38,776 bases of DNA from positions 1 through 38,776 of the forward strand of contig JADKFE010000130.1 in NCBI GenBank assembly GCA_016717595.1. Direction: 5' to 3'. Origin of the DNA: Deltaproteobacteria bacterium. Lineage in GTDB: Bacteria; Myxococcota_A; UBA796; CAJQPC01. Numbering within the stretch: position 1 is the stretch's first letter; every line of letters begins with the position of its first letter. The notes beneath the pieces are model-generated. The model was not told the origin of the DNA and did no database searches. It was given only the letters and a program-made list of their open reading frames with translations. Positions 16,628-23,948 of the stretch are shown piece by piece. The position numbers and the translations under genes are program-made.

Positions 16628-16882
16628 ATGGGTCTCTTGGCCTGGATCGTGGTCTTTGCGGCGGTGTGGATCGGCGTGGCGCGGCTCTTACGACGGCCCG
16701 AGAAGCGGCCCCAAGAGGTCGCCAAACGGGCGTTCGACGGCGCCCGCACGGTGGGGAACACCTTCTTGGGCAGCGCAGGCGGGCAGTCCCTCCCCGAGGT
16801 AGAGCCCAGCCAAGACGACGGCTTAGAGCCCGGCGGCGCCCACGTCCTTCACGTCACGCCGCCCGAGGAGCCAGACCCTTAG
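16628..16882 (+). CDS. small single-pass membrane protein
   Basis: 84 residues starting one base after the esterase stop (TGAGATG). One N-terminal transmembrane segment (LLAWIVVFAAVWIGVARLL, 3-21) is followed by a basic stretch (R-R-P-E-K-R-P), then an acidic, Pro-rich cytoplasmic tail. No family is recognised. The tight spacing argues for co-expression with the esterase. Its stop overlaps the stop of the convergent diiron gene. Confidence 0.65.
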   Translation: MGLLAWIVVFAAVWIGVARLLRRPEKRPQEVAKRAFDGARTVGNTFLGSAGGQSLPEVEPSQDDGLEPGGAHVLHVTPPEEPDP

Positions 16883-17736
16883 GCCGCCTCAAACACCAGA
16901 CGATCGGCGTAGGCCGAGGCGGCGGCGTCTACGTCGGCCTCCTCCGCGCGTCGCAGCAGCTCCTCTCGCCCAAAGAGCAGGCCAAGCTCGGGGATGTCGC
17001 TCAGCACCGAGCCGATGACGATGGGCAACATCCGCCGCGCGAGGCCAAGCTGGCTCGGCGAGACGCGGCTGCGCAGATAATGAACGTGGCCGACCTCATC
17101 GACGAGGATCTGCGCGAAGAGCGCCTCGATCCGGGCCAACGCGGCGGGCTGGGCTGAGAACAGCTCCCGGGCCTTCTCCAAGAGCAAGGAGAAGATCACC
17201 ACGCCGACGATCTCACCGCAGAGCACGGCGATGTCGGAGAGCCCCTCGGGCATAAACACCATCAACTTCACGAGCAGCTTCGTGCGGGCCGGAGGCTCGG
17301 AGACCTCGACGTCGAGGCCCAAGGTCGCCAAGGCGTCCTTCAAGATTCGGGTGTGGTAAAACTCCTCGATCTGGATGAAGGTGTGCGGATCCTCCAACAG
17401 CGCGTCCTGGCGACGGGGGTTCTGAATGGAGAGCTCCACCCCAAAACGCTCCGAGCGGTTGGTCTTCGCCGTGGCCAAGGCCCACAAGGTCGCGGCGTCT
17501 AAGCCGGGCTCGGGGGCTGGGGCGAGGTGGTTCTTGTGGAAGACCTCGGGATCGATCGGGAGCGCGCCTTGCCAACGAACCGGGTGGCTGTCGATCTCGG
17601 CGAAGAAGCGCTCCCGCACGTCGAAGCGGCGGGCGGCGAGGTTCGGCACGCCGTCCCGGGCGCGCAGGTAGCTGAGGTAGGCGCCGCGAAACCGGGCTTG
17701 GTGCTCTGGGGGCATCGGGGTGAAGGCGTGGCTCAT
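16879..17736 (-). CDS. ferritin-like putative diiron protein
   Basis: 285 residues, mostly helical. Two E-x-x-H motifs (E-E-F-Y-H at 124-128 and D-E-V-G-H-V-H at 203-209), together with Glu101 and Glu165 (C-G-E-I-V-G), supply the E/ExxH-E/ExxH ligand set expected of a four-helix diiron site. The protein could be an oxygenase or oxidase of the AurF/ferritin-like superfamily. No substrate can be named. AGGAGG precedes the ATG. It is divergent from a TetR gene across paired palindromes, which suggests control by that regulator. Confidence 0.65.
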   Translation of the reverse strand: MSHAFTPMPPEHQARFRGAYLSYLRARDGVPNLAARRFDVRERFFAEIDSHPVRWQGALPIDPEVFHKNHLAPAPEPGLDAATLWALATAKTNRSERFGVELSIQNPRRQDALLEDPHTFIQIEEFYHTRILKDALATLGLDVEVSEPPARTKLLVKLMVFMPEGLSDIAVLCGEIVGVVIFSLLLEKARELFSAQPAALARIEALFAQILVDEVGHVHYLRSRVSPSQLGLARRMLPIVIGSVLSDIPELGLLFGREELLRRAEEADVDAAASAYADRLVFEAA

Positions 17737-17766
17737 CGGGTTCCTCCTGGGGCCAGCGTACTAGGT

Positions 17767-17807
17767 TTGGCAGTAACTGCCAAGGTGGGTTTGGCAGTTT
17801 CTGCCGT
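17767..17807. promoter_or_regulatory. two direct-repeated palindromes, likely TetR operators
   Basis: TTGGCAGTAACTGCCAA (17767-17783) is palindromic except at its centre. TTGGCAGTTTCTGCC (17791-17805) is a second, slightly weaker copy 24 bp downstream. They lie in the roughly 90-bp divergent intergenic region. TTGGCA of the second copy could act as the tetR -35, with a poor -10 (TTAAAC) 17 bp downstream. Binding would occlude both promoters. Confidence 0.7.
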
Positions 17808-17827
17808 GCGGGGTTAAACCTGGGTGA

Positions 17828-18484
17828 ATGAGCCTCTCCCAGACCACTCAAGCCGACCCGCCGGACGCCGCCGAGCCCTCCCTGGGCCTCGCGGACGCCT
17901 TGCCCATCTTCCCGCCGCGCCATGAGCGTGATCGCCAGGCCCTTGAGGCGTCTCGGGCGGTGGTGGGGCTGTACCTGCGCGAGGGCACCGCGGACCTCTC
18001 GGTCAAGCAGCTCGCCGAGCACGCGGGGCTCTCCGAGCGCACGTTCTACCGCACCTTCCCCACAAAAGAGGACACGATCCGCCCGTATGTTGAGGCGGGG
18101 CTGCACTACGTCGTCGCCCAGGTGCGGGACGCCGCGCCGCAGCTCCCGCTGCGGGAGGTGTTGACCCGCGCCTTCGCCGCCCCCCTCGACGCCGCGATGG
18201 CCCACGGCGACGGCGTGTTCTTGGCGGTGCTGCGCCAGAACGAGCCTCTGCGCGCGGTGTGGCTCAAGGTGATCACCGACGCGGAGGTGGCCTTCGCCGA
18301 GGTGATCGCCGGGCGCTTGGGCGGCTCCCCCAGCTCAGCGCAGGCCCGCCTCGCCGGGGCGACGGTCGTCACCGCGGCGCGCCTCGCCTTGGAGCCCCAG
18401 ACGTCGGGCGCCCGGCCGAGCGAGGTGTTTGAGGGCTGCCTGGATCTCCTCGGCCCCGCGCTGTTTGAGCCGCGCCCGTCCTAA
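17828..18484 (+). CDS. TetR-family transcriptional regulator
   Basis: 218 residues. After a 30-residue variable N-terminus, the HTH lies at about 57-87 with L-S-V-K-Q-L-A-E-H-A-G-L-S-E-R-T-F-Y-R-T-F-P-T-K-E-D, the classic TetR recognition pattern. The C-terminal helical domain should bind a small ligand. It probably represses itself and the divergent diiron gene through the paired palindromes. The stop overlaps that of the convergent thioredoxin gene. Confidence 0.92.
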   Translation: MSLSQTTQADPPDAAEPSLGLADALPIFPPRHERDRQALEASRAVVGLYLREGTADLSVKQLAEHAGLSERTFYRTFPTKEDTIRPYVEAGLHYVVAQVRDAAPQLPLREVLTRAFAAPLDAAMAHGDGVFLAVLRQNEPLRAVWLKVITDAEVAFAEVIAGRLGGSPSSAQARLAGATVVTAARLALEPQTSGARPSEVFEGCLDLLGPALFEPRPS

Positions 18485-18822
18485 ACGCTCCGCCAGGCCG
18501 CCTCGATCGCCGCCAAGAGCGACTCGCGCCGCGCCTCGGCGTGCAGCTCGCCCCACAGCGCCCCGTCCCGAAACAGAAACATCGCCGGGAGATGGAACAC
18601 GTCGAGCTCCGCCGCCACCCCGGGGCTCTCCTCGACGTTCAGCTCGTAGAGCGGCGCGGGGATGTCCGGCGCCAAGGCCAACAGCAGGGCCTTGACGTGT
18701 CTACAGGCGCCGCAGCCGGGCTTGGTGAACACGACGAGGCCCGACGCGCCGGGCGCTTCTAAGGTGTGGAAGAAGCTGTGGTTGTTGAGGCTTTGCATCG
18801 GTGTCTCACTGAAGCAGGACAT
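18481..18822 (-). CDS. thioredoxin-fold protein
   Basis: 113 residues. The redox motif C-G-A-C is at 37-40 after V-V-F-T-K-P-G, and the cis-proline sits in H-L-P-A (Pro79), followed by M-F-L-F-R-D-G. No signal peptide is present, so it should be cytoplasmic. C-G-A-C differs from the classical C-G-P-C and suggests a more specialised partner. An alternative start is Met9 (18798). Neither start has a convincing Shine-Dalgarno site. Confidence 0.82.
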   Translation of the reverse strand: MSCFSETPMQSLNNHSFFHTLEAPGASGLVVFTKPGCGACRHVKALLLALAPDIPAPLYELNVEESPGVAAELDVFHLPAMFLFRDGALWGELHAEARRESLLAAIEAAWRSV

Positions 18823-18863
18823 CGCACGGCTTCCAGTGATTAACTTACAGGGATGGAGAACCC

Positions 18864-19628
18864 ATGAACCTCATCTTCGCGCTCGCCTTCGCCCACTCCA
18901 ACGCCTTCGCGGGCACCACCTTCGGCGGTGGCGACCTCGGCTTCGTCGGCGAGCTTGACGCCGCTGGCGCCGAGGCCCTCGTCGAGCTGCGCGCCCAGCC
19001 CGTTGAGCTTGAGCGCGGCGCCATTGAGCTCGTGTGGGCGCCCTCGTCGCTCTCTTGGGGCATCTACCCCGCCGAGAAACGTCTCGACCGCGTCGAGGTG
19101 GCCGTGATGGAGGGTCGCCGGGAGTTCAGCTCGGGCAAGTCCGCCGCGCGCTTCTCCGTCGGTGAGGTGACCTTCGACCGTGACCTCGGCTACATCGACC
19201 TGCGCTTCGGTGAGGGCGGCGTCGAGCTGCAGCTCATCGAGCAGCTCCACCTGCAGCTCGGCGTCGACATGCGCCTTCGCGCCTTGGACGCCCGCTTGGG
19301 CGCGCTCACCGACGAAGACGTCGAAGAAGAGATCCTCACGGCGCTGATGCTCGGCGTGCCCGTGGGCGTCGTCTACCGACAAGACGACATCGGCGGTCAC
19401 TTCTACGGCGCCGCCCAGCTCGGCCTGCGGCCCTCGGTGGGCCTCGCCGGGGATCGGGCCTTCGTCTACGACATGAGCTGGGGCGGTGAGCTGGGCGTGC
19501 ACGTCCTGCGTGAGGAGGAGGCCGACGCCCGGGCGTTTCTGGCCTACACCGGCAAGATCGACACCTTCACCGCCTTGGAGGTCGGGCAAGAGCAGCGCCT
19601 CACCTTGGGCGGGCGCGTAGACTTCTGA
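18864..19628 (+). CDS. exported beta-rich envelope protein, possible outer-membrane barrel
   Basis: 254 residues. A short signal peptide (MNLIFALAFAHSNAFA) is followed by alternating-pattern strands throughout, a G-G-L-G-like turn pattern (V-Y-D-M-S-W-G-G-E-L-G-V-H-V-L) and a terminal G-G-R-V-D-F. The terminal Phe and the strand pattern fit a small outer-membrane beta-barrel. GGAGA precedes the ATG. It is unusually acidic. No family is recognised. Confidence 0.65.
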   Translation: MNLIFALAFAHSNAFAGTTFGGGDLGFVGELDAAGAEALVELRAQPVELERGAIELVWAPSSLSWGIYPAEKRLDRVEVAVMEGRREFSSGKSAARFSVGEVTFDRDLGYIDLRFGEGGVELQLIEQLHLQLGVDMRLRALDARLGALTDEDVEEEILTALMLGVPVGVVYRQDDIGGHFYGAAQLGLRPSVGLAGDRAFVYDMSWGGELGVHVLREEEADARAFLAYTGKIDTFTALEVGQEQRLTLGGRVDF

Positions 19629-19649
19629 GCCAAGCCGGGGCGCCCTCGT

Positions 19650-20735
19650 TTAGCGGAGCCCCTCACGCAGAAGATCCTGGCCCCACCACCGCGCGCCGTC
19701 GGCGCGGATGAGCGTGGGCACACCACACACGCCGCGGGCCTGGGCGTCGTCGGTGTTGTAGCGGATGATGTCTTTGACGTTTCTGGCCTCGGCGGCGCGC
19801 AGGATGGCGTCGGCGTCGAGGCCCTCAGCGCGGAGCACGGCGGCCACGACCTCGGGCTGGCCGACGTCTTCGCCTCGGGCCCACAAGGCCCGGTACAAGG
19901 GAAGGTTGGCCTCGGGGGCGACGAAGCTCACCCGCATCGGCAGCACGCTGCGCACAGGGAAACAGGCGGGGAAGGTGAAGGGCACGCCCCAGTACGCCGC
20001 CCACTCGGTGAGGCCGGTGAACATCGAGGCCTGCTGCCCCGGCGGCATGGCGAACACGGGGACGAGCGGGTTGCCGATGGCCCGAAACAAGGCGCCGAGG
20101 AGGATCGGCCGCCAATGAATCCTCAGGCCGTGGGCGGCGGCGAGGCCGGGCAAGACCTCGACGGCGAGGTAAGCGAAGGGGCTGGCGATGTCGTGAAAGA
20201 CCTCGATGACCTCGCCTGTGGGCGCCACGGGCGGGGAGGGGGCGTAGGTCCGACCGCCCAAGGTGGCCGCGGCGAGGCGAAGCCCGGCCTCACCACACAA
20301 GGCGCGGGCGCCGTCGAGAAACGCGGGCAGCGCGAAGACCTCGGGCGGCGGGCTGGGCTCGGCTTGGGCGGGGGGCTCCGGCGGCGTCTTGCCCAGAGCC
20401 AAAGACTCGAAGAGCGCGAGGGTGAGGGCAGGGCGCTCGGCCTCAGGCGCGGCGTTCACCAGGGCCCGCGCGCGGCGGGTGGCGTCTCCCTCGGCGGGCA
20501 GCTCTCCCAAGAGGCCGAGGGCCTCGGCCCGGCGGCGGCGCTGCTCGTCTAGGCGCTCCCAGCGCACCTGGCTCCAGGCCGGGTCGCCGCGCTGCACCAT
20601 CTCGGGGCTGGCCAAGGGGGCGACGGCCCGCCAGATCACGGCGCAGCCGGTCTCTTGTTGGGCCTGGTGGAGGTCCGCCGCGGCGATCCACGAGGCGAGG
20701 TCGCTGAAGTCCACATAGAATTGAGCGGGTGTCAT
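19650..20735 (-). CDS. tandem DsbA-fold protein, HCCA-isomerase-like
   Basis: 361 residues with two related halves. The C-terminal half (about 170-361) matches 2-hydroxychromene-2-carboxylate isomerase/DsbA proteins: F-H-D-I-A-S-P-F-A-Y-L-A, R-P-I-L-L-G-A-L-F and G-V-C-G-V-P-T-L. The N-terminal half (1-165) starts with F-Y-V-D-F-S-D-L-A-S-W-I-A, the same strand-turn-helix, but is otherwise degenerate. Ser replaces the first catalytic Cys, as in glutathione-dependent HCCA isomerases, so a disulphide role is unlikely. The family acts on glutathione adducts or aromatic degradation intermediates. The fusion with a degraded copy is unusual. Confidence 0.8.
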   Translation of the reverse strand: MTPAQFYVDFSDLASWIAAADLHQAQQETGCAVIWRAVAPLASPEMVQRGDPAWSQVRWERLDEQRRRRAEALGLLGELPAEGDATRRARALVNAAPEAERPALTLALFESLALGKTPPEPPAQAEPSPPPEVFALPAFLDGARALCGEAGLRLAAATLGGRTYAPSPPVAPTGEVIEVFHDIASPFAYLAVEVLPGLAAAHGLRIHWRPILLGALFRAIGNPLVPVFAMPPGQQASMFTGLTEWAAYWGVPFTFPACFPVRSVLPMRVSFVAPEANLPLYRALWARGEDVGQPEVVAAVLRAEGLDADAILRAAEARNVKDIIRYNTDDAQARGVCGVPTLIRADGARWWGQDLLREGLR

Positions 20736-20764
20736 CGGCCTATTCTAGCCTACAGGACGATCCA

Positions 20765-21142
20765 ATGAGCGACAGCGTTCGAGTAGACAAGTGGCTCTGG
20801 GCGGCGCGCTGCTTCAAGACCCGCTCTCAGGCCACGGAGGCCTGCGTCACCGGCCATGTGCGGGTGAACGACGAGCCCGCGAAGGCCGCGAAGCTCGTGC
20901 GGGTCGGCGACACGGTCACGGCGCGCACCCCGGGCGGTGAGCGCATCCTGAAGGTCGCGGGCTTAGACGACAAACGAGGCCCCGCCGAGGTCGCCCAGGC
21001 CCTCTATGAAGACCTCACCCCGCCGCCCGAGCCCAAGCTGCCGTGGCAGCTCTTTGAGGCCCCGCCCGAGCGCCGTGAGCCCGGGGCGGGCCGCCCGACG
21101 AAGCGGGATCGCCGCCTGATCGACCACCTCAAGGAGCTTTGA
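20765..21142 (+). CDS. hslR: S4-domain RNA-binding protein, Hsp15-like
   Basis: 125 residues. The S4 domain occupies 5-65: R-V-D-K-W-L-W-A-A-R-C-F-K-T-R-S-Q-A, G-H-V-R-V-N and the V-R-V-G-D-T-V strand are as in Hsp15. In E. coli, Hsp15 binds stalled 50S subunits carrying peptidyl-tRNA. The tail after 85 is basic and Pro-rich (R-R-E-P-G-A-G-R-P-T-K-R-D-R-R). ATG 20765 is preferred over an in-frame GTG at 20729, which overlaps the divergent gene. Confidence 0.85.
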   Translation: MSDSVRVDKWLWAARCFKTRSQATEACVTGHVRVNDEPAKAAKLVRVGDTVTARTPGGERILKVAGLDDKRGPAEVAQALYEDLTPPPEPKLPWQLFEAPPERREPGAGRPTKRDRRLIDHLKEL

Positions 21143-21229
21143 GGGTCGCCCGGGAGGTGGTCGAAGATTCTGCACGAGACGCAGAGGGTTCGGTCAGTTT
21201 GAGGCGTATTGGCGGCATAGGGATCGCGC

Positions 21230-22216
21230 ATGTCCCAACCCCACGACGCGCTGTTCAAGTTGGTCTTTGGTGAGCCCGCCGCGCTGCGCGGCTTCTTGCG
21301 TGACGTGCTGCCCCCGGAGGTCGTCCCGCTCCTCGACCTCAGCCAGCTCACGCCCCTGCCGACGTCCCAGGTGAACGACAAGCTCGCCGTGCGCATCCCC
21401 GACCTGCTCTACCAGGCGCCTTGGCGTGGCGGCGGCCAAGCGCAGCTCGCCGTGGTCATGGAGCACCAGTCCTCTCCCGACCCCCGGATGCCGCTGCGGG
21501 CGCTGCGCACGACGATGCGGGTGTGGGAGCAGGCCATGGAGGACCCCACCGCGCGGCTGCCCGTGGTGTTGACGCTGGTGGTCACCCACGGCGCGCGGCC
21601 CTGGTCGGCGCCCACCAAGCTCTCCGAGCTCTACGACGCGCCCCCCGAGGCCGTGGCCGCCCTTCGCCCCTACCTGCCCGAGCTGGTGCTGTTTGTGGAG
21701 GATCTCGCGGTGATCCCCGACTCGGCCCTGCCCGGAGACGGCGGCGCGCGCTTGGCCTTGATCCTCCTGCGCCACGCCCACGAGGGCAAGCTCTGGCGGA
21801 ACATCGAGGACAACGTGCCTCTGTTCCAAGCGGGGCTCAGCGAGCTCGGCGTGAACCCGAGCCTAGGGATGTTAGAATACGCCATGAAGCTCAGCGAGGC
21901 GCCGTGGGACGACGCCTTGCGTGAGCGGCTCTTGGCGCTGCTGAACCCCCCGGAACGTGAGGTGATCATGAGCTACTTCTACCGACAGATGGAGGCGAGC
22001 CGAGAGGAGGGCTTCCAGCTCGGCCGAGAGAGCGAGCGCGCTCGCAACGCCCGCGACGTCGCGCGGCGCCTGCTCACCCGGCGTTTCGGCCCGCTCTCCC
22101 CCGAGGACGAGGCCGCGCTCGACGGCGCGTCGATTGACGCCCTCGAAGCCGTGCCAGACCACATCTTCATCGCGCCCACGGCCTCAGCGCTGCTCCGTGC
22201 CATCGGCGTCTACTAG
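21230..22216 (+). CDS. Rpn-family recombination-promoting nuclease (transposase_31-like, PD-(D/E)XK)
   Basis: 328 residues. The N-terminus (H-D-A-L-F-K-L-V-F-G) is the family hallmark. The nuclease core shows R-I-P-D-L-L (Asp58) and V-V-M-E-H-Q-S-S (Glu78, Gln80), the D...E-x-Q variant of PD-(D/E)XK. The C-terminal tail contains M-S-Y-F-Y-R-Q-M-E-A-S-R-E-E-G, a helical segment, and L-L-T-R-R-F-G. RpnA-type proteins in E. coli are DNA endonucleases that raise RecA-independent recombination. The family is often multi-copy. The tail is partly duplicated immediately downstream. Confidence 0.85.
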   Translation: MSQPHDALFKLVFGEPAALRGFLRDVLPPEVVPLLDLSQLTPLPTSQVNDKLAVRIPDLLYQAPWRGGGQAQLAVVMEHQSSPDPRMPLRALRTTMRVWEQAMEDPTARLPVVLTLVVTHGARPWSAPTKLSELYDAPPEAVAALRPYLPELVLFVEDLAVIPDSALPGDGGARLALILLRHAHEGKLWRNIEDNVPLFQAGLSELGVNPSLGMLEYAMKLSEAPWDDALRERLLALLNPPEREVIMSYFYRQMEASREEGFQLGRESERARNARDVARRLLTRRFGPLSPEDEAALDGASIDALEAVPDHIFIAPTASALLRAIGVY

Positions 22217-22264
22217 GGCCGCTCCGCCCAGTCCGCGAGGTCTCTCGCTCAGCGTGAGGGGTTC

Positions 22265-22577
22265 ATGAGCTACTTCTACCGACAGATGGAGGCGAGCCGC
22301 GAGGAGGGCATCCAGCTCGGCGAGAGCGCAAGCGCGCGCCCGCTTCGCCGAGGCCTTGGAGCAAGAGCGCGCCCGCACAGCCGAGGCCTTGGAGCAAGAT
22401 CGCTGGCGATACCTCCGAGAGACCGTGGGGCGCCTGCTCACCCGGCGTTTTGGCCCGCTCTCCCCCGAGGACGAGGCCGCGCTCAACGGCGCGTCGATTG
22501 ACGCCCTCGAAGCCGTGCCAGACCACATCTTCACCGCGTCCTCCGCCGCCGAGGTGCTCCGGGCCATCGGCGCTTAG
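22265..22577 (+). pseudogene. partial tandem copy of the Rpn C-terminus
   Basis: From ATG 22265 the sequence repeats the last third of the preceding gene (MSYFYRQMEASREEG; later LLTRRFGPLSPEDEAAL and the closing A-V-P-D-H-I-F...L-R-A-I-G). Similarity begins a few bases before the ATG (CGTGAGG). A frame slip near 22325 separates the two halves; restoring it gives A-R-F-A-E-A-L-E-Q-E-R-A-R-T-A-E-A-L-E-Q-D. No nuclease core is present. It is either an inactive leftover or a separately translated C-terminal fragment. Confidence 0.7.
22347..22399 (+). repeat. 33-bp-period tandem repeat (11-residue helical repeat)
   Basis: GCCGAGGCCTTGGAGCAAGA occurs at 22347-22366 and again at 22380-22399. The two copies encode A-E-A-L-E-Q-[E/D], an 11-residue coiled-coil-like period. 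It is absent from the parent Rpn gene. Confidence 0.8.
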
Positions 22578-22583
22578 GGCGGC

Positions 22584-22940
22584 TCAGACCACCCGGTGCC
22601 CCAGCAGCCCCTGCAAGACCGGCACGCTCGTCTCCCGGCGCCCGAACCCCGTCGTTGCGCTGGCGAGCTGCCACACGTCCAAGGCCGTGAGGCCCTGCAA
22701 GATGAACAGGGCTGGGCCCAAGGCCATCGACGCCGGGCGGTTGTCCATGGACGCGGCGACGACGTTGAGCCCCACCAAGGCGCTCGCCGCGACGAAGGCG
22801 CGCAGGGCCTTGTGCGGCTGGCCGAGGGTGAGGTAACCGAGGCCCCCCACGAGCGGCACGAGGTTGAGCAGGCTGTGCAGGAGCGGGCGACGGCGGGTGA
22901 CCGTCGTGGGGCTCGTGGCGGCGGGGGCGGCAGGGTCCAC
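22584..22940 (-). CDS. small integral membrane protein
   Basis: 118 residues from GTG 22940. Hydrophobic segments lie at about 20-38 (L-L-N-L-V-P-L-V-G-G-L-G-Y), 45-63 (A-L-R-A-F-V-A-A-S-A-L-V-G-L) and 70-90. The G-Y-L-T-L-G-Q-P-H-K-A-L-R-A-F motif resembles small DUF5683/TM2-like membrane proteins, but the match is not strong enough to name. It is convergent with the Rpn fragment and divergent from glyQ. Confidence 0.6.
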   Translation of the reverse strand: MDPAAPAATSPTTVTRRRPLLHSLLNLVPLVGGLGYLTLGQPHKALRAFVAASALVGLNVVAASMDNRPASMALGPALFILQGLTALDVWQLASATTGFGRRETSVPVLQGLLGHRVV

Positions 22941-23072
22941 GGCGGGCTCCGGGCGGCGTTGACGGGCGGGGAGGGGCGGCTTAGAGTCGAGCGCGCCTTG
23001 GCCACGGGTGCTGCTGAGCTAATCCTCACGCTCAGAGAAGGCAAGCTCGATGGCCGATCCCTCGGAGCGTGC

Positions 23073-23948
23073 ATGGCCGGCATGACCTTTCAGGATCTCA
23101 TCTTGTCGCTCCAGCGGTACTGGGGCGAGCGAGGCTGCGCGATCCTGCAGCCCCTCGACCTGGAGGTCGGCGCGGGCACCTTCCACCCCGCCACGTTCTT
23201 ACGCTCCTTGGGCCCTGACGCCTGGCGCGCGGCCTATGTGCAGCCCTGCCGCCGCCCCGGCGACGGCCGCTATGGCGAGAACCCCAACCGCCTGGGCCAC
23301 TACTACCAGTTCCAGGTCATCATGAAGCCGAGCCCGCCGGACATCCAGGAGCTCTACCTGGGCAGCCTGCGCGCCATCGGCATCGATCTCAACCGCCACG
23401 ACGTGCGGTTTGTCGAGGACGACTGGGAGTCCCCCACCTTAGGCGCCTGGGGCTTGGGCTGGGAGGTGTGGCTCGATGGCCAAGAGGTCACGCAGTACAC
23501 CTACTTTCAGCAGTGCGGCGGCCACGACCTCTCGCCGATCTCCGTCGAGCTGACCTACGGCTTAGAGCGCGTGGCGATGTACCTCCAGGGGGTCGACAAC
23601 GTCTACGACCTCACCTGGGTCGAGGGCATCACCTACCGCGACGTCTTCTTGAAGAACGAGCAGCAGCAGTCGGCCTACGCCTTCAAACACGCCGACATCG
23701 ACCGCCTCTTCGCCGCGTTCAACTTCGCCTTTGAGGAGTGCCGGGCGCTCGTGAGCCAAGGCCTGCCGCTCCCGGCCTATGACCAGGCCTGCAAAGCCTC
23801 ACACCTGTTCAACGTGCTCAACGCCCGGGGCGCCATCTCCGTCGCCGAGCGCGCCCAGTACATCAAACGAATCCGTGACCTCGCGTGCGCCTGCGCCGAT
23901 GCCTCGCTGGGTGTGCACCTTGAGCGCGCCGCCGTGGAGGGGGAGTGA
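23073..23948 (+). CDS. glyQ: glycyl-tRNA synthetase alpha subunit
   Basis: 291 residues, the usual length. It carries the near-invariant GlyQ features: T-F-Q-D-L-I-L-S-L-Q-R-Y-W, G-C-A-I-L-Q-P-L-D-L-E-V-G-A-G-T-F-H-P, Y-V-Q-P-C-R-R-P-x-D-G-R-Y-G-E-N-P-N-R, and W-E-V-W-L-D-G-Q-E-V-T-Q-Y-T-Y-F-Q-Q. The subunit forms the class II catalytic core and pairs with GlyS as an alpha2-beta2 enzyme charging tRNA-Gly. ATG 23073 follows GGAG at good spacing; a second ATG at 23082 is possible. Its stop overlaps the glyS start by one base. Confidence 0.97.
   Translation: MAGMTFQDLILSLQRYWGERGCAILQPLDLEVGAGTFHPATFLRSLGPDAWRAAYVQPCRRPGDGRYGENPNRLGHYYQFQVIMKPSPPDIQELYLGSLRAIGIDLNRHDVRFVEDDWESPTLGAWGLGWEVWLDGQEVTQYTYFQQCGGHDLSPISVELTYGLERVAMYLQGVDNVYDLTWVEGITYRDVFLKNEQQQSAYAFKHADIDRLFAAFNFAFEECRALVSQGLPLPAYDQACKASHLFNVLNARGAISVAERAQYIKRIRDLACACADASLGVHLERAAVEGE

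Noticed and set aside
21230..22577. Rpn gene as part of an insertion sequence
   Set aside because: No terminal inverted repeats or target-site duplication were seen around it. Rpn genes are commonly chromosomal and not self-mobile.
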